DNA from: Ceratodon purpureus | Taxonomy: Eukaryota > Streptophyta > Bryopsida > Pseudoditrichales > Ditrichaceae | Length of the DNA: 64,000 nt | Assembly: GCA_014871385.1 (NCBI GenBank) | Contig: CM026431.1 | Location: forward strand, 6,293,065-6,357,064 | Reading direction: 5' to 3' | Shown here: positions 25,351 to 36,457 of the stretch, in pieces | Layout of the letters: each line of letters opens with the position of its first letter | Numbering within the stretch: the first letter of the stretch is position 1 | Position numbers and translations under genes: made by a program | Notes under the pieces: model-generated | The model's database searches: none | What the model saw: the letters and a program-made list of their open reading frames with translations, nothing else | What the model was told of the DNA's origin: nothing

Positions 25351-26164
25351 CATCACCACTCGAGAAGGTGGATGTCAGATCTTGTTATCCACAACACCAA
25401 CATAAAAACCAGATTAGAACAAATGTAGCAGCCACATAAAAAATAGATGATCTCTTTATAACACCATATAGCCACTCAAAACTCCAACCAACCATACAAG
25501 AAACCCAAGTGTAGCATCTAAGGTTGAGACACCCATAGTCGACAGATGATCAATAGCCAATATATTCTAATTCCTAGATTATGAAAGAACAGATGTACCT
25601 CGTTTGTATATATCGGTTATTGGTTTGGAAGTACTTTTCACTTTGAGAAATTGCATAAATTTCAATATTGGGAGATAATTCATGGAAAAATGCTCATTCT
25701 TCATGAACCTTATTTTCCTATGAACCAAAATTATCTCCTTGTCGATAACCCAAGCTTTGATATGCTGAAATGCTTTAAGTTGTCGGTTATAAGTGTTTAT
25801 ACCTTAATTGAAACATGCTCCAACCAAAAAATAAAACCCAAAACTCTAAACCCTGACGATATAAAATTCTACCAAAAGGTACATAGGATGTTGGCGCTGT
25901 ACAGGATTTGGAAGAAATGTTACGGGGTTTTGAGTAATTTTTAAAAACGTATATTAAAGAGCTATTTTTATAAGTTCATACAAAGTCAGAAATTTGTAGA
26001 ATTTTATACTAAAAATTGTAATTGAAAATTTTTAGACTCTATTTCAATAACAAAATATGTTTATATAGAAAAAAAATCCAAAATTAACACACAATTTGTT
26101 TTTTTCTATGTAGTGTTCAAAATCTTATACTATCATCTTTTGCACTAATTATTTTCTTCATATG
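25351..26164. other. AT-rich intergenic stretch
   Basis: No gene recognised. An open frame at 25651-25944 (97 codons) shows no family signature. Confidence 0.35.
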
Positions 26165-26805
26165 TGTAAACATGGTAACGATAAGGATTTGCAAAATGTA
26201 TGTGAAGGTACTCTTCTTGTATTCTTCAAAGAGATTCCACCAATTGTCCTTTATTGTGTGGCCTAGATGTACTATGAACTTTCTTTATGCCATAAGCTTC
26301 TCTCCACAAATATTGCGACTTGTTGCCGTAGACTGGAGCGCCTTCTCCATGAGTAAAATGTCTTCTCGATGACCATGAAAAAAATAAAACCCACTTCAAG
26401 TGCCTATGTAAATACGATCAACAAAATCACTTGCACCTATATCATATGGAGGGATGATTACTAAAGGTGACTTATTGAAGCCACTAAAAGCACCTCAAAC
26501 CTTCACTAAAGTACGTCTAGACTTTAAAACAAGTTCTAGACATTTAGATGAATAACTTTTATATGCCCTTCACCACACTCTAATTTGTTTGGAATTCCTT
26601 TCAATTTCAAAAGACAATTCATTGGTCCAAACAACCTTCTTTCAATCCTCTTTAGTCCAATTTTTATATTTTCTAGCAAATTTTAGGAAGTCTACTTTGT
26701 GATCTTATTGAGAAAAGATTTTTTTAGCGATAACATGGTTTTTGTAACCAATGGATTTCAAAGCGTGGCTTAAAGTACGAGTACCAACATATGCCATGCT
26801 TGTCA
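26165..26805 (-). pseudogene. Tc1/mariner-type transposase relic
   Basis: Read on the minus strand from about 26805, the translation shows the order typical of Tc1/mariner DDE transposases: GTRTLSHALKSIGYKN, then KVDFLKFARKYKNWTKEDWK, then VVWTNELSFEIE, then TLVKVWGAFSGFNKSPLVI. About 26360-26230 shows a GAPVYGNKSQYLWREAYGI-like stretch in another frame. Stops and frame changes interrupt it, and the Asp expected in the W-T/S-D-E motif is Asn (WTNE). The element is dead. Terminal repeats were not found. A piggyBac-like element begins 67 bp beyond its N-terminal side. Confidence 0.75.
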
Positions 26806-26871
26806 TCTAATTTGTAATCTAAACTTCTCATTTAATATGAAATTTTTGTGATTGATGACTGACAATCATTA

Positions 26872-27807
26872 TTAACCCCTAAGTGCCCAAGCATGTTTTG
26901 GGTCTCAAAACCTCCAAAACAATGATTTTTGACCACCTTGTAGAAACGACAATTTGAACCAAACAAATTTGCTTTCTTTAGACATCTACCCGTAAGATCT
27001 TTCACTAAACCTTCTTCAAAAGTACTGATAAAATTTTCAGCCGTTGGATGTTTACCATCTTAGAGATTATAATATTCAAAGTTGCAGCAAAACTTTTTTT
27101 GGGCATTGGCTGAATGACATAGTCAAAATGGTGCAAAGGGGGAGTTGTAGATTGTTACCCCAAACATTTTGTCCATATTTTTTCCCATGTAGGTAATCCA
27201 GTTGAGTATCTCCATGGAAAATTTGAGAGACTCATTCCTTTTTTTGGCTCTCATAAAAATTGTTTTCTAGAAGCAGGTCTGAAAACTTTGATATAGTAAA
27301 ACATGCATGACGTCACGTATACTTGGTTTTAGAAAAATCTGAACAGAGGTTAGGTGCCTTTATAAGTTTTTGATTTTGAGCGAAATTAATTTTGAAAAAT
27401 TCCAAAATCTCAAATTTTGACAAATTTTGAAAAAAGTAATTCAAAAATTACTGAAAATATTGAAGCTTGTCTTTCTAATTTTTAGAGGCTGCCCTTGTAA
27501 AATTGGTATATTTTTTGACTTGGGTCTCTTTGGAATTTGAGTGGTGGTTTGGTAATGAACATATTTCAAGAATTGTTTTTTAAAAAAAGCCTAATTTTAA
27601 GCTCCCCGTTTTCGACTTGAAACCTAAATTTTCTAGATGAAGGTCTTAAAATTGGAATTTGGCTTTTCAAATTTTACCACATATACTTTGCAGTACAAGG
27701 AGCATCCAGTAAAAATCTTAGGCAAAAATATCAATTTTAACCCCTTTATCTAGACTGACCAAAACAACAAAAAGCTGTTTTGGCTTTCCTGGGCAGTTAG
27801 GGGTTAA
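26872..27807. mobile_element. piggyBac-like non-autonomous element (TTAA, 0.94 kb)
   Basis: It starts TTAACCCCTAAGTGCCCAAG and ends CCTGGGCAGTTAGGGGTTAA. The terminal inverted repeat matches at 18 of 20 positions, including TTAA at both ends. The interior is AT-rich without an ORF. A short internal motif (CCAAAATCTCAAATTTTG near 27403) resembles one at about 45364 inside the third element, suggesting the same family. Confidence 0.8.
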
Positions 27808-29102
27808 AGAGTTGTTCTAAGTGTCTTATTTTGGATTTGTAAACTTTTGATGCCTATTTGGGGACTTTAGTGACATTTCACTTCCCCTTTATATATTATT
27901 TATAAAATACTATAAACAATGAAAGATGACATCTCTAACTATGTTGGTAACTAACTTCTTCTTTCTTAACATTTGTCAACGCTCTAGTCTTCATCGTTCT
28001 CAACAAATTATACCAGTCAACCTACCCCCAACACCATACAAATTTGGTTCAACAAAAATAATACATATCACGCTAAACTAAGCTACAAATTCACATACGA
28101 TCATGTCAAAAGTTACCCCACAACTTACAATGCAATCACAACACAATATCATATACATATCTTTTTTAAAACAATGGTTCAAAACATCGTCATGACGCAA
28201 TGAGGCCCAATGCAAGCCGGTGCATAAAGAACAAGTTGAAACAATTTGGATAGGACAATGGAGAACTATAACTTTACATGGGAATTTTAAATAAATATCC
28301 ACATAAAAGATAATTTTCACAACACTACTCTTAATCTTACAAGTACGTGAAAATGCTAAGGCAATTGCTCACAAATTGAACTTGTAGTGGTTACTTGAAG
28401 TTCACCATTTGTAGTCTAATATAGTTGGAAATGTGTAAAAATAGGGTAACATTTCTTCAAGGTATTCTACAATAAGGTACAACGTGCTTACAATTTTTTC
28501 TTTGGACAAAGTTTTTGTGAAAATTTTGAAAATTCAATGTGAATTCAAAAATAATTGGATTTGAAAACTGTAAAGTGTCTTGGAATCACATCGGACTGAA
28601 CTACAGTATTGTGATAAGGTATCAAAACCTTTTTGTAATACCATTCATCATATTACAATTACTTTATACACCTACTATTTGTTACAACTACGACAGAAAT
28701 TTCAATTGCAGATTCATAATGACCTTCCAAAGTTGATCTTCAGATACTAAAGTGCATACTTGTCGTATCACTTATATACTTCTTATTTGGTTTTTGGCTT
28801 AGCGGAATTTTTTTTAATGTTATAATAAATTGTAAATACCATAGGATTCTAGCAGCATAGGCAAAAAATAATTGAGTACAAATCTGCCTAAATTACTTAA
28901 GAAATTCCTGATTTTTTTTTACCAAAAAAATACACTAAATTATGGTGCTGGAAGTCAAATGTGATGGTTTTGAAATGCACATTACATAGTGTAAGTTAAA
29001 ATTGTCCAACTTCAAGATATTACTTTTTAAACTTCCTCACCACCTTTCACACTTTAATTAACTATGACGCAAATCAGTGCCCAAACTGCTTGTAACCTAT
29101 GG
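27808..29102. other. AT-rich intergenic stretch
   Basis: Nothing recognised. Composition changes to GC-richer at about 29100, where the long inverted repeat begins. Confidence 0.45.
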
Positions 29103-29662
29103 TACATGGCACGCCATTGGTAAGGTGAGACGACCATGCGATCCTAGTGAGCGTGGGCGCCGTGATCGAATGATCTGGTGACGCGCGATTAGTCATGTTC
29201 TGTGCAGGGTGTGCATGCTCTAGACGTCATGATCAGGACGTCCGGTGGCGCGGCGTGCTGCGGAAGTGCCCTCGAGAACCGCAACATGACTTGCATTTGG
29301 TGAATGATCCGGATCCAGTTTTGGATGGAATTATGCGAATGCGGCTATCGACCCGCCCATCTTATTAAATAGCTAATTTAGCCTTGAAGGTGGCATTAAT
29401 TTAGTGTTGAGTTGGATTGAAGGCCGTGTTTGATCGCTTTCGTGGACGAGGATTACTGTCAGTCTGAAAGGGAAGAGGGAAGGGGGGGTTTACAGTGGAC
29501 AGTACATCTGCTGTCGCAGTAGTAGCATCAGATTTGGACTGCATTGTTAGTCGCATTTTGGGGGTATGAGGAGAATAGGGATGAGAATGCAGGGCGCTGG
29601 AACAAGCAGGAGGAGCACTTCTTTGTATAAGATCTGATGGAATTCTGGGGCTTCATTCCTCT

Positions 29663-29705
29663 GACGGTTTGGCCGAGCGGTCTAAGGCGCTAGATTTAGG
29701 CTCCA

Positions 29706-29737
<32 letters not shown>

Positions 29738-29742
29738 CGTCA
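29663..29742 (+). tRNA. tRNA-Leu (UAG), anticodon-stem variant
   Basis: 80 nt with acceptor stem GACGGTT/AGCCGTC, A-box-like GGCCGAGCGGTC, B-box GGTTCAAATCC, and a variable arm typical of tRNA-Leu. The anticodon loop TTTAGGC gives UAG, reading CUA. Base 29692 is A where the other two copies in the window have G, which converts the middle pair of the anticodon stem to A-C. A T-run (ATTTTC) follows immediately and can terminate Pol III. It may be functional but weakened. Confidence 0.85.
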
Positions 29743-29789
29743 TTTTCATTTTGATTTTCTCTCCCTCCCTCTTTTGTTGATGCTCACTT

Positions 29790-29959
29790 GAAAGGTCGTG
29801 CAAAATAGCAACCGACCAAATGAAGACTTTTAGACCAACGAACAAATGTGTGTGAGCACGTAAACTTCTTAATTGAAAGGTCGTACAAAATAGCAACCGA
29901 CCAAATGAAGACTTTTAGAGCAACGAACAAATGTGTCTGAGCACGTAAACTTCTTAAAA
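29790..29959 (+). repeat. 85 bp tandem duplication (two units)
   Basis: The unit beginning GAAAGGTCGTGCAAAATAGC at 29790 recurs at 29875 with a few changes. It is present in both long arms (40706-40875 in the other) but single in the third copy at 43.9 kb. Confidence 0.9.
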
Positions 29960-31539
29960 CAATGGACGATGTCCCTGGCTAAACAAAGTTCACAAAAGAT
30001 GAAACGTCTCAAATTACTGGAGTCATGGAAGGAAAACGTACAAATCCCCAACAAGTTCTGCTTCTAGTACAATACGTTCAATTTTGCTTCACCATTTAGA
30101 TTTTGGCCAAGAACTTCTCATATTACACATCTCAAACACTAACGTTCCTCACAAACAACCACTCAATCCATATGGGCCTCTCAACTCAACATTCTACATG
30201 AATTCGGATGCCTCAAATAATATGTACGTTATTGTATTGTAAAACTTGAAGAGAATAATATGGAGGAATTTTTATTACCAATAAACTTATGCTACATGTT
30301 GTGAAAAGCATATCAATAGAAAGCAAGGCAATAGTGATGTTTGTTGCGGATTTGGCCATATTTTGGATTTGAGATTGGATTTGGGATTGAGTTTGAGACT
30401 AGAATTGGAAGGTCTACGTGGCAAATGAAGTGTGCTTGTTGGAATTTGACCACATAAAACTATGCATATATCGTGAATTTAAATAATTGCAAAGACATCA
30501 TTGTTTAGAGTATGAAAATTTAAATATTATTGTAAACATTCAAGTTCATAGAGAATCTTGATTAATAAAAAAAAAAATTGAGAATCTTAAATGAAGAGGT
30601 TGATGTGAAGTAAGTTTTTAGTTTTGAAGTATGATAATGTTTTGAGACATTTGCAACAAAATACCCTAAGTTTGATTTCTAATAATGTAGCACAATTGAA
30701 TTTATTATTCTATAAACAAAAATTGTTTGTATTTTTCACATTTCTCTTTTTGAACTTGAATAATTAAAAAAATAAAAATGTTTTGTGAGCTTCATATAAT
30801 CAAATGCGTTGTTCATTTCTTTATTTCGTTGATTTTATTGAATGCATTCTTTACTTGTCAATGATTTCTAGACACGTTTACTAAAATTATATTTTAATAT
30901 TTATTCATTTGGTACTTTTCTACAATCTCCTAAATTTGCTTTGCAATATATCCATCCAAAGGAGCGACAATAAGAAGCTCATAAATCCAAGTAGGTCGAG
31001 AAGTAGAACCGAGGATTGAAGTGAAGAAAGAAACCTTGAGAGCAGAAAATCATAAGTGATAAGCTCTAGCGTCCAAGCCAATTTTGGAGACTAAAACCAA
31101 ATCAACAATCCAATGACTTTGCTCATCAATAATATAACAGACAGGAGAGTGGAATCTACGACACAATATAGTTACTGAGAGAATTCGACATAAGAATTGG
31201 ACACGAGATTTTGACTCGAGAATTTGACACGAGAATTTGACACGGTGTCGTGTTAAGAACTGTTTCAATATGTAAATACAGTGTCGAATGGTTTGGGAGA
31301 AGTGTTCTGAGCAAATAGAAATAAAACTATGAAAAACAAAAATATAGACAAAAGGGAGGGGGGAGATCAGAGGAATGAAGGGGGAAGAGAAAGGACCGTG
31401 GTTTTAACCACGAAACTTGGAGTCTCTGCATCTTCTCACATGCTCAGGGGGTAGGTGGCGCCAACTGGTAGTTTCCTGCCTAGTTTCCACTAGCGGTGCT
31501 AAGCCACGTGGCCATTCGCATGCTCATACGGGTCCAAAG

Positions 31540-31602
31540 GGTTTCGAACCCGGACCAGTGCTATGGCGCTTGAAGCACTTTACCAGTTGGACTTCCGCGG
31601 CT
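31540..31602 (-). repeat. tRNA-like SINE head (possible)
   Basis: On the minus strand the sequence runs GCCGCGGAAGTCCAACTGGT, then GTCCGGGTTCGAAACCC, resembling a tRNA A-box and a strong B-box (GGTTCGAAACC) at suitable spacing. No perfect cloverleaf is evident, so a tRNA-derived SINE or tRNA pseudogene is more likely than a gene. The downstream body would cover about 31390-31540. Confidence 0.4.
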
Positions 31603-31817
31603 TGGCGATTATTAGAGCATGTTGAAGGGATATATATTCCTATTCATTGTTTAATATTTTTTATTTTATGTTTTATTTGAGTAGATTTGATTGGAGAAAA
31701 CAGATCACATCTTTGGGAAAGCTTCACGGTGACGCCTTCTACAAAGTATTTGTGTTATAAGAAGAAGTTTCATTTAGAACTTCATCAGTTTTTTGTAGTT
31801 GTTTGATTTCTTTGATC

Positions 31818-32276
31818 ATGTCGAATTGGAGAGTTTTTTCTGAGTCTCAGGATGAAGAGCTTCAACCAGAGCTTGAGCTAGATTTTTCTTTATCTCAACT
31901 GCCGGTTCGTACTCTTCTGCCATTTAATCCTGCACCGTTGCATGAGCGTCCACAAGAAGAAGCTGGGCCTTCTCGGCCGCCAAAGCAACCTCGTGTGGAG
32001 CAGCGGTGGCACGGCAATCTTCAACAAGATGCTCGTGCCTTGGTGATTCTGTTGCAGGTTGGGTGTGTTGAACCTGGTACTCGAGATGTGTCGTTTGGAG
32101 GGATCTTTGGAGGCCTAAATGACAATCAATACTCTTGTTGTCTTAGGCCTGTCAAAGGAAGTCGCGGTCATCAACGTTGGCTTGAAGGTCCAGTAAATCC
32201 GTTGACCAAGGCTGCTCGTGCTGACTTTGTTGCTCTTATCCTTCAACGCATCCTCAAGTTCTTGCAAATGGAGTGA
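31818..32276 (+). CDS. Hypothetical ORF (152 aa) in a possible retroelement
   Basis: ATG 31818 (GATCATGTCG) to TGA 32274-32276. It has an acidic N-terminus (SESQDEELQPELELDF), a Pro-rich middle (LLPFNPAPLHERPQ), and a C-terminal half with GGIFGGLNDNQYSC and KGSRGHQRWLEGPVNPL. No family recognised. Similar motifs (ACACGAGAATTYGACA) lie on both sides at 31170-31250 and about 33690-33712, in the same orientation, which may mark the ends of a mobile element carrying this ORF. Confidence 0.35.
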   Translation: MSNWRVFSESQDEELQPELELDFSLSQLPVRTLLPFNPAPLHERPQEEAGPSRPPKQPRVEQRWHGNLQQDARALVILLQVGCVEPGTRDVSFGGIFGGLNDNQYSCCLRPVKGSRGHQRWLEGPVNPLTKAARADFVALILQRILKFLQME

Positions 32277-33310
32277 AATTCCTTTTGGAATTCTTTTCAA
32301 GCTCTTTTAGACATATATTAAATTTTATTTGTTTAGTTTTTTATGTTACCAAACTTCACCTTGCATATTAGAAGTTTGATAGATAGAAGGTGGAAATAGT
32401 TTACCATTTGGTAGACTTTTGATGCCTTATGGCTAAGATAAGGGATAGATAAGGCTGAAGTAAGCTTGAGGGAGTTAGCCAATAAGTAGTTGAGGCCCAT
32501 GAGGCGTAGGTATGGGTTGGTGTTGACTTTGGGAGGAGGCAAAGGGGTCGGGTTCCCCTCTCTCCTCCACCAGAGTTTAGTTTTTCAGTGAGCAGTTTTT
32601 GGAGAGCAAGAGCTCAGTGTGTACTATGAGTTTTTCTATGAGATTTTGAGAGCTTGTACATCTTGTTGTTGTGCTTCTATAATGATATGGCACGCTCTAT
32701 TTGGGCTCAGTATGTAATTTCTATGTGTGTTTGAGTGGGACAGTGTCCGCTGTAAAGAAGTTTAGAAGACCGAAACTTCAAAAGCTTGTAGAAACTTGTT
32801 TATAGTGTTTTTGTTTACAAAATTTAAAGCATGTCAAATATTATTGCGTTAGTTTCCTATGGTGCTTTATGAATTTTGATTTAGATTGTTTGAGACAAAG
32901 TTATGGCCTTGAAGGTGAGAGGGTGTTGAGCTGCCGAATAGATTCAAGAGTGGAAGTAAGTACCAACTTCATGTGAGCATAGAAACCGTTTGGTATAGAT
33001 TCCAAAGATGAAATTTGGAGAAAATTTAGGTGCTGTTATCAGCTTTCTAGAAAGCTATCACTCAACTTAATCGAAGCTTGTATGAAGTCAGAGTGTTCTT
33101 GAAAGCAAAGAGAGGTGCAGCTGATGCTGAATTCGAGAGTATGACCTTTGGCGAGCTATGGACTCTTGACAGTACCTTGTTGAGCTTTATTCTTTCTATT
33201 TCTTTGTGAAGCACTTTGATAGCTTTCCAAAATGCTAAAGCACTCCTGATTTGAAGTGTTTATGCTAATTTGGTGGTTAATTGAAGTTTGGCTATTATTT
33301 TAGAGGGAGA
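32277..33310. other. Non-coding stretch downstream of the 152-aa ORF
   Basis: No ORF or RNA gene recognised. It could be the 3' region of the same possible element. Confidence 0.35.
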
Positions 33311-33319
33311 TTTGGGATT

Positions 33320-33545
33320 TTGAAGGTATGTACAAGACTTATACGGTTTTGTATACGGTAGATCGTATTTATACTTTGTACATGTATGTATAAGAGTATT
33401 ATACTTATACGTATAAATCATGTATTCGTATAGTATATTCTATTGTATTTATACATGACAAATATACGTATAAAAATACTATATATATACGTATAAAATA
33501 CTCTACGTATACAGATAAGAATACTCTACGTATACGTACAAAGGG
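33320..33545. repeat. TATACGTA-rich low-complexity tract
   Basis: Irregular tandem recurrence of TATACGTATAAA and TACTCTACGTATAC motifs on a pyrimidine/purine-alternating background. Many copies are self-complementary, so the tract can form cruciforms. No gene. Confidence 0.8.
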
Positions 33546-33559
33546 GGGTATAGGTTCAA

Positions 33560-35640
33560 GTATGTATACATGATGTGGTCAAAGGCTATTACTTCTTATA
33601 TTATCCTTGTCTTTCATGTCTTGAGCCAAAACTAATAGCAGCCAGAAATCTAGTATTTTCCCAAGGCAAAGACTTTTCTACCCGACAACGGGAATACGAC
33701 ACGAGAATTCGACATCCTCATCCATTGTAATGGAATACTATGGACCACAATGAAAAGTGTTCCAAAATTATACCTTGTGAAAGCCACAATGTACCTTTTC
33801 ACCATCTAAAATTGTTTGGATACCTCACAACAATGTCACGAATTTAAATCTCAAAGCAAAGCTAACACCCACCACTTCAAACATTGACTTTGTGAACATT
33901 GACATGTACATATAACTAAGGTACAAACAATTCCATTGCAACATTTCTAGTGCCCATTGTTATAAGATTTTGCATCATACAATTCCGTAGAGATGCCAAG
34001 AAGGAGATCTAAATCATGGAGAGGGAAGGAGGTAAGGGTTACATTTCCATTTTGTATTCACAAAAATGAAAGTCCTCTACTAATTTGAAATTTCTGCTTA
34101 CTTATACATATTGTTCTTGAGTTTTGTAGGAGAGCTTCTTGGAGGCACCAAGCTAGAGCTCCCGCTTGTAATTTTACCAAGCATCTACTAGTTCAAACTT
34201 CCTTCCACCCTCCTCACCTTCACCTCTACCGCCACCTCCTTCTCCAACTCCACCTCCAAAACCTCCCTCACCTCTTCCTACACAATTTGTAAATCTAGGA
34301 GAAGACATAGTTGCAATCTTAGAAGCTAGACTTGCTGAAACTAACCCTCACTTTCAAGATTGTCAAGAATATTTTGATAACAATGGAAGGGAGAACTTTT
34401 GTGAAGACTACACTGAAGACCGTTATTCATGAGGGGAATATGCCTATGAGGAGGAGAGAAGCTTGGAGGACCTATGGTGGCTTGAAGAGTCTAGCTATGA
34501 TCTACACAAATTCAATGTAGGTACTCCCCCAAAAAAAACTTTCTTACCCTTAAGGGTGGGTGGGCGGGACATTCCTTTACAAGGCAACTTTTATCACCTT
34601 CTTCACCAAGTTTCATTCTAAATCAGCCCATTCTCAGTTCAAACCTAATCAAATCTGTACACTCTCTTGTAATTCCAAATTACCAATTTAGTCACATAGT
34701 ACTTTTCACCAAAGAATTCTCAATCAACTCACTATTTACAAATAGTAGTGTATGATAAAACAATCCAAATAGTAGAGTAAAGTTTATCTTAAAACTGACA
34801 ATACACAAAATAGTTTGAGTCTCCAAAAATCTTCTCCTCCCTTGAATGTTGGTGTAGTAAAGTAAGAAAAATCCGGAGGTAAAGGACCACACATGTCCCC
34901 ATAGACACAACCAAAACCACAGTTAAGATTATATTTGTAGATAAAGTGTTAACAGCCCTTTACAGCTTGTTATTGCAGTCACAAGAAAAATCAAACCCTA
35001 CACCAAAACATACAAATCAAAGGGAGAGATGAAAGAGTCTAATTGCAAACATAAATTAGAGGACCTGACTAGTAGTTTTACTAGACTCAGCCATGTTGCA
35101 CTTTGCTTTAGCTCCACACCACCATATACCAAAACTTCACAAGCTCTAAAAATCTCTCACACACATGTAGCAAACTAGAATTACTTTCAAAGTAGACAAT
35201 AAACAAATGCATATGGCAAAGAAACTCCCATGGTTTTATATCCACAAAGAAGTCTGTAGAGATTCACTTGTTTGTTATATGGACAAAAACAGCACCGCTA
35301 GTCCAATCATCTCTGACCCTTAGATGAAGATTAACCTAAATCAAATGGTCATAAATTAGTGACTTGCTAGAGTAAAGTTCAAGCTTGTAGTAAGCCCCAA
35401 GTAAAGTAAGCCCCAAGTAAAGTAAGCTTCAAGTTTGGAGCAACTACCAGTAAGCCATGCGGATGGGAGGTGGGTAGGTTTTACTAATTTACACCTTATT
35501 CAGCATATCATGCCATAATAAAGTGACCATGTAATTGCTTGCAAAGTTTTACAAGTAATGTGCAAATTTATTTTGCAAGCCTACATAACTAAAGAGTGCA
35601 ACTTCTGTCTGAATCATTGTAATAAAAACCTTATTTAGAA
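33560..35640. other. Intergenic stretch, possible coding relic near 34.3-34.6 kb
   Basis: No gene is supported. Around 34420-34600 one frame reads SLEDLWWLEESSYDL followed by KTFLPLRVGG, which looks like a protein-coding relic, but no family can be named. The rest is AT-rich. Confidence 0.3.
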
Positions 35641-35809
35641 AATAAATTCTAAATTAAATACATGTATAAGATCTTCCCAATAATTTAAAAAGAAAAAAAA
35701 AGAAAAAAAAAGAAAAAAGAAAACAACAAAAAATAAAACAAAAGAAGAGGAGGATGTGTTGCAACTTGTGCAGTACGGTAGGGAAGGTATACTGCAAGAA
35801 AAAAAGATC

Positions 35810-36300
35810 GGTTTACTTTGGAGGGGAGCAAGGCGAGGGCAGTGGGGGACATCATGCAGAGTGGTGGACTCTGCATGCGGTGGGCGAAGGCGGAGGGATG
35901 GGAGAGAAACCTCCAACAATCGGGCTGGATTGGAGGGCAAGGGGAGTCGAAAGAGGTAGAGTCGCGCTGGAAAGCGAGAGGAGGGAGAGGGGGGTTTTGG
36001 GGGGGGAGGGGGGGCACAACGGCTTGGAGGTGAGGGAGCGTGCAATGCTGGTGAGGAAGGCGAGGATCGAGTCACTAATGGCGGGGTTGACCATGTAGAT
36101 GGCCGGGAGCCATCCAACGAGGTCGACCATGGCGGCCACTAGGTCAACCAGGCAGCCCATTGTGGAACATTGTGAGGGGATGGGCCATCCATAGAGATAG
36201 GGCATGGGGCGAGAGGGAGGAGCCCGCGGGGATGGGGCATGGGGGAAGGGTATGTGGCATGGAGAATGGGGAGATGAGAATGAACGAGGGCAGGAGTAGC
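35810..36300 (+). repeat. Purine-rich GC-rich block 5' of piggyBac transposase
   Basis: A GGAGGG-type G/A-rich strand in otherwise AT-rich DNA. Long open frames on either strand here are low-complexity by-products. A comparable purine-rich block follows the transposase at 38510-38790, so the two may be part of the piggyBac element. Confidence 0.5.
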
Positions 36301-36457
36301 GTACAAAATGGGTATTTTAGGGGTGGTGGTTTCATTGATGCTAAGGTTTGGTATGAGGAAGGGCCATAATGAAAGGGAGCCCTTGATTTTTGATGATGTT
36401 TTTTCTTATTCAGACCATTTTAAAGAGAATGAGATAGATAATGACTGAGAACATCAT

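Larger units (their letters stand above)
29103..31105 (+). repeat. Long inverted repeat, left arm (2003 bp)
   Basis: The reverse complement of this arm is 39560-41562. The coordinates map as x to 70665 minus x without shift, so the arms have identical length and no net indel. The only differences I saw are single substitutions around 29650-29692. The arm contains a tRNA-Leu gene and an 85 bp tandem duplication. The outer edge reads TACATGGCACGCC and the inner edge ends ACCAAATCAA. A TA dinucleotide sits at both outer ends, which could be a TA target duplication or simply part of the palindrome. Confidence 0.95.

Noticed and set aside
29696-30054. Repeated short ORFs found in all three tRNA-Leu repeats
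   Set aside because: They are conserved only because the DNA is duplicated. One overlaps the tRNA end and the 85 bp tandem units; no start context or domain supports coding.
31540-31602. Genuine tRNA gene
   Set aside because: Good B-box but no complete set of stems. Better explained as a SINE head or tRNA pseudogene.
35635-36205. Long Pro/Ser-rich open frames on both strands
   Set aside because: They follow from the purine/pyrimidine strand bias of the block. The peptides are low-complexity and no domain is visible.
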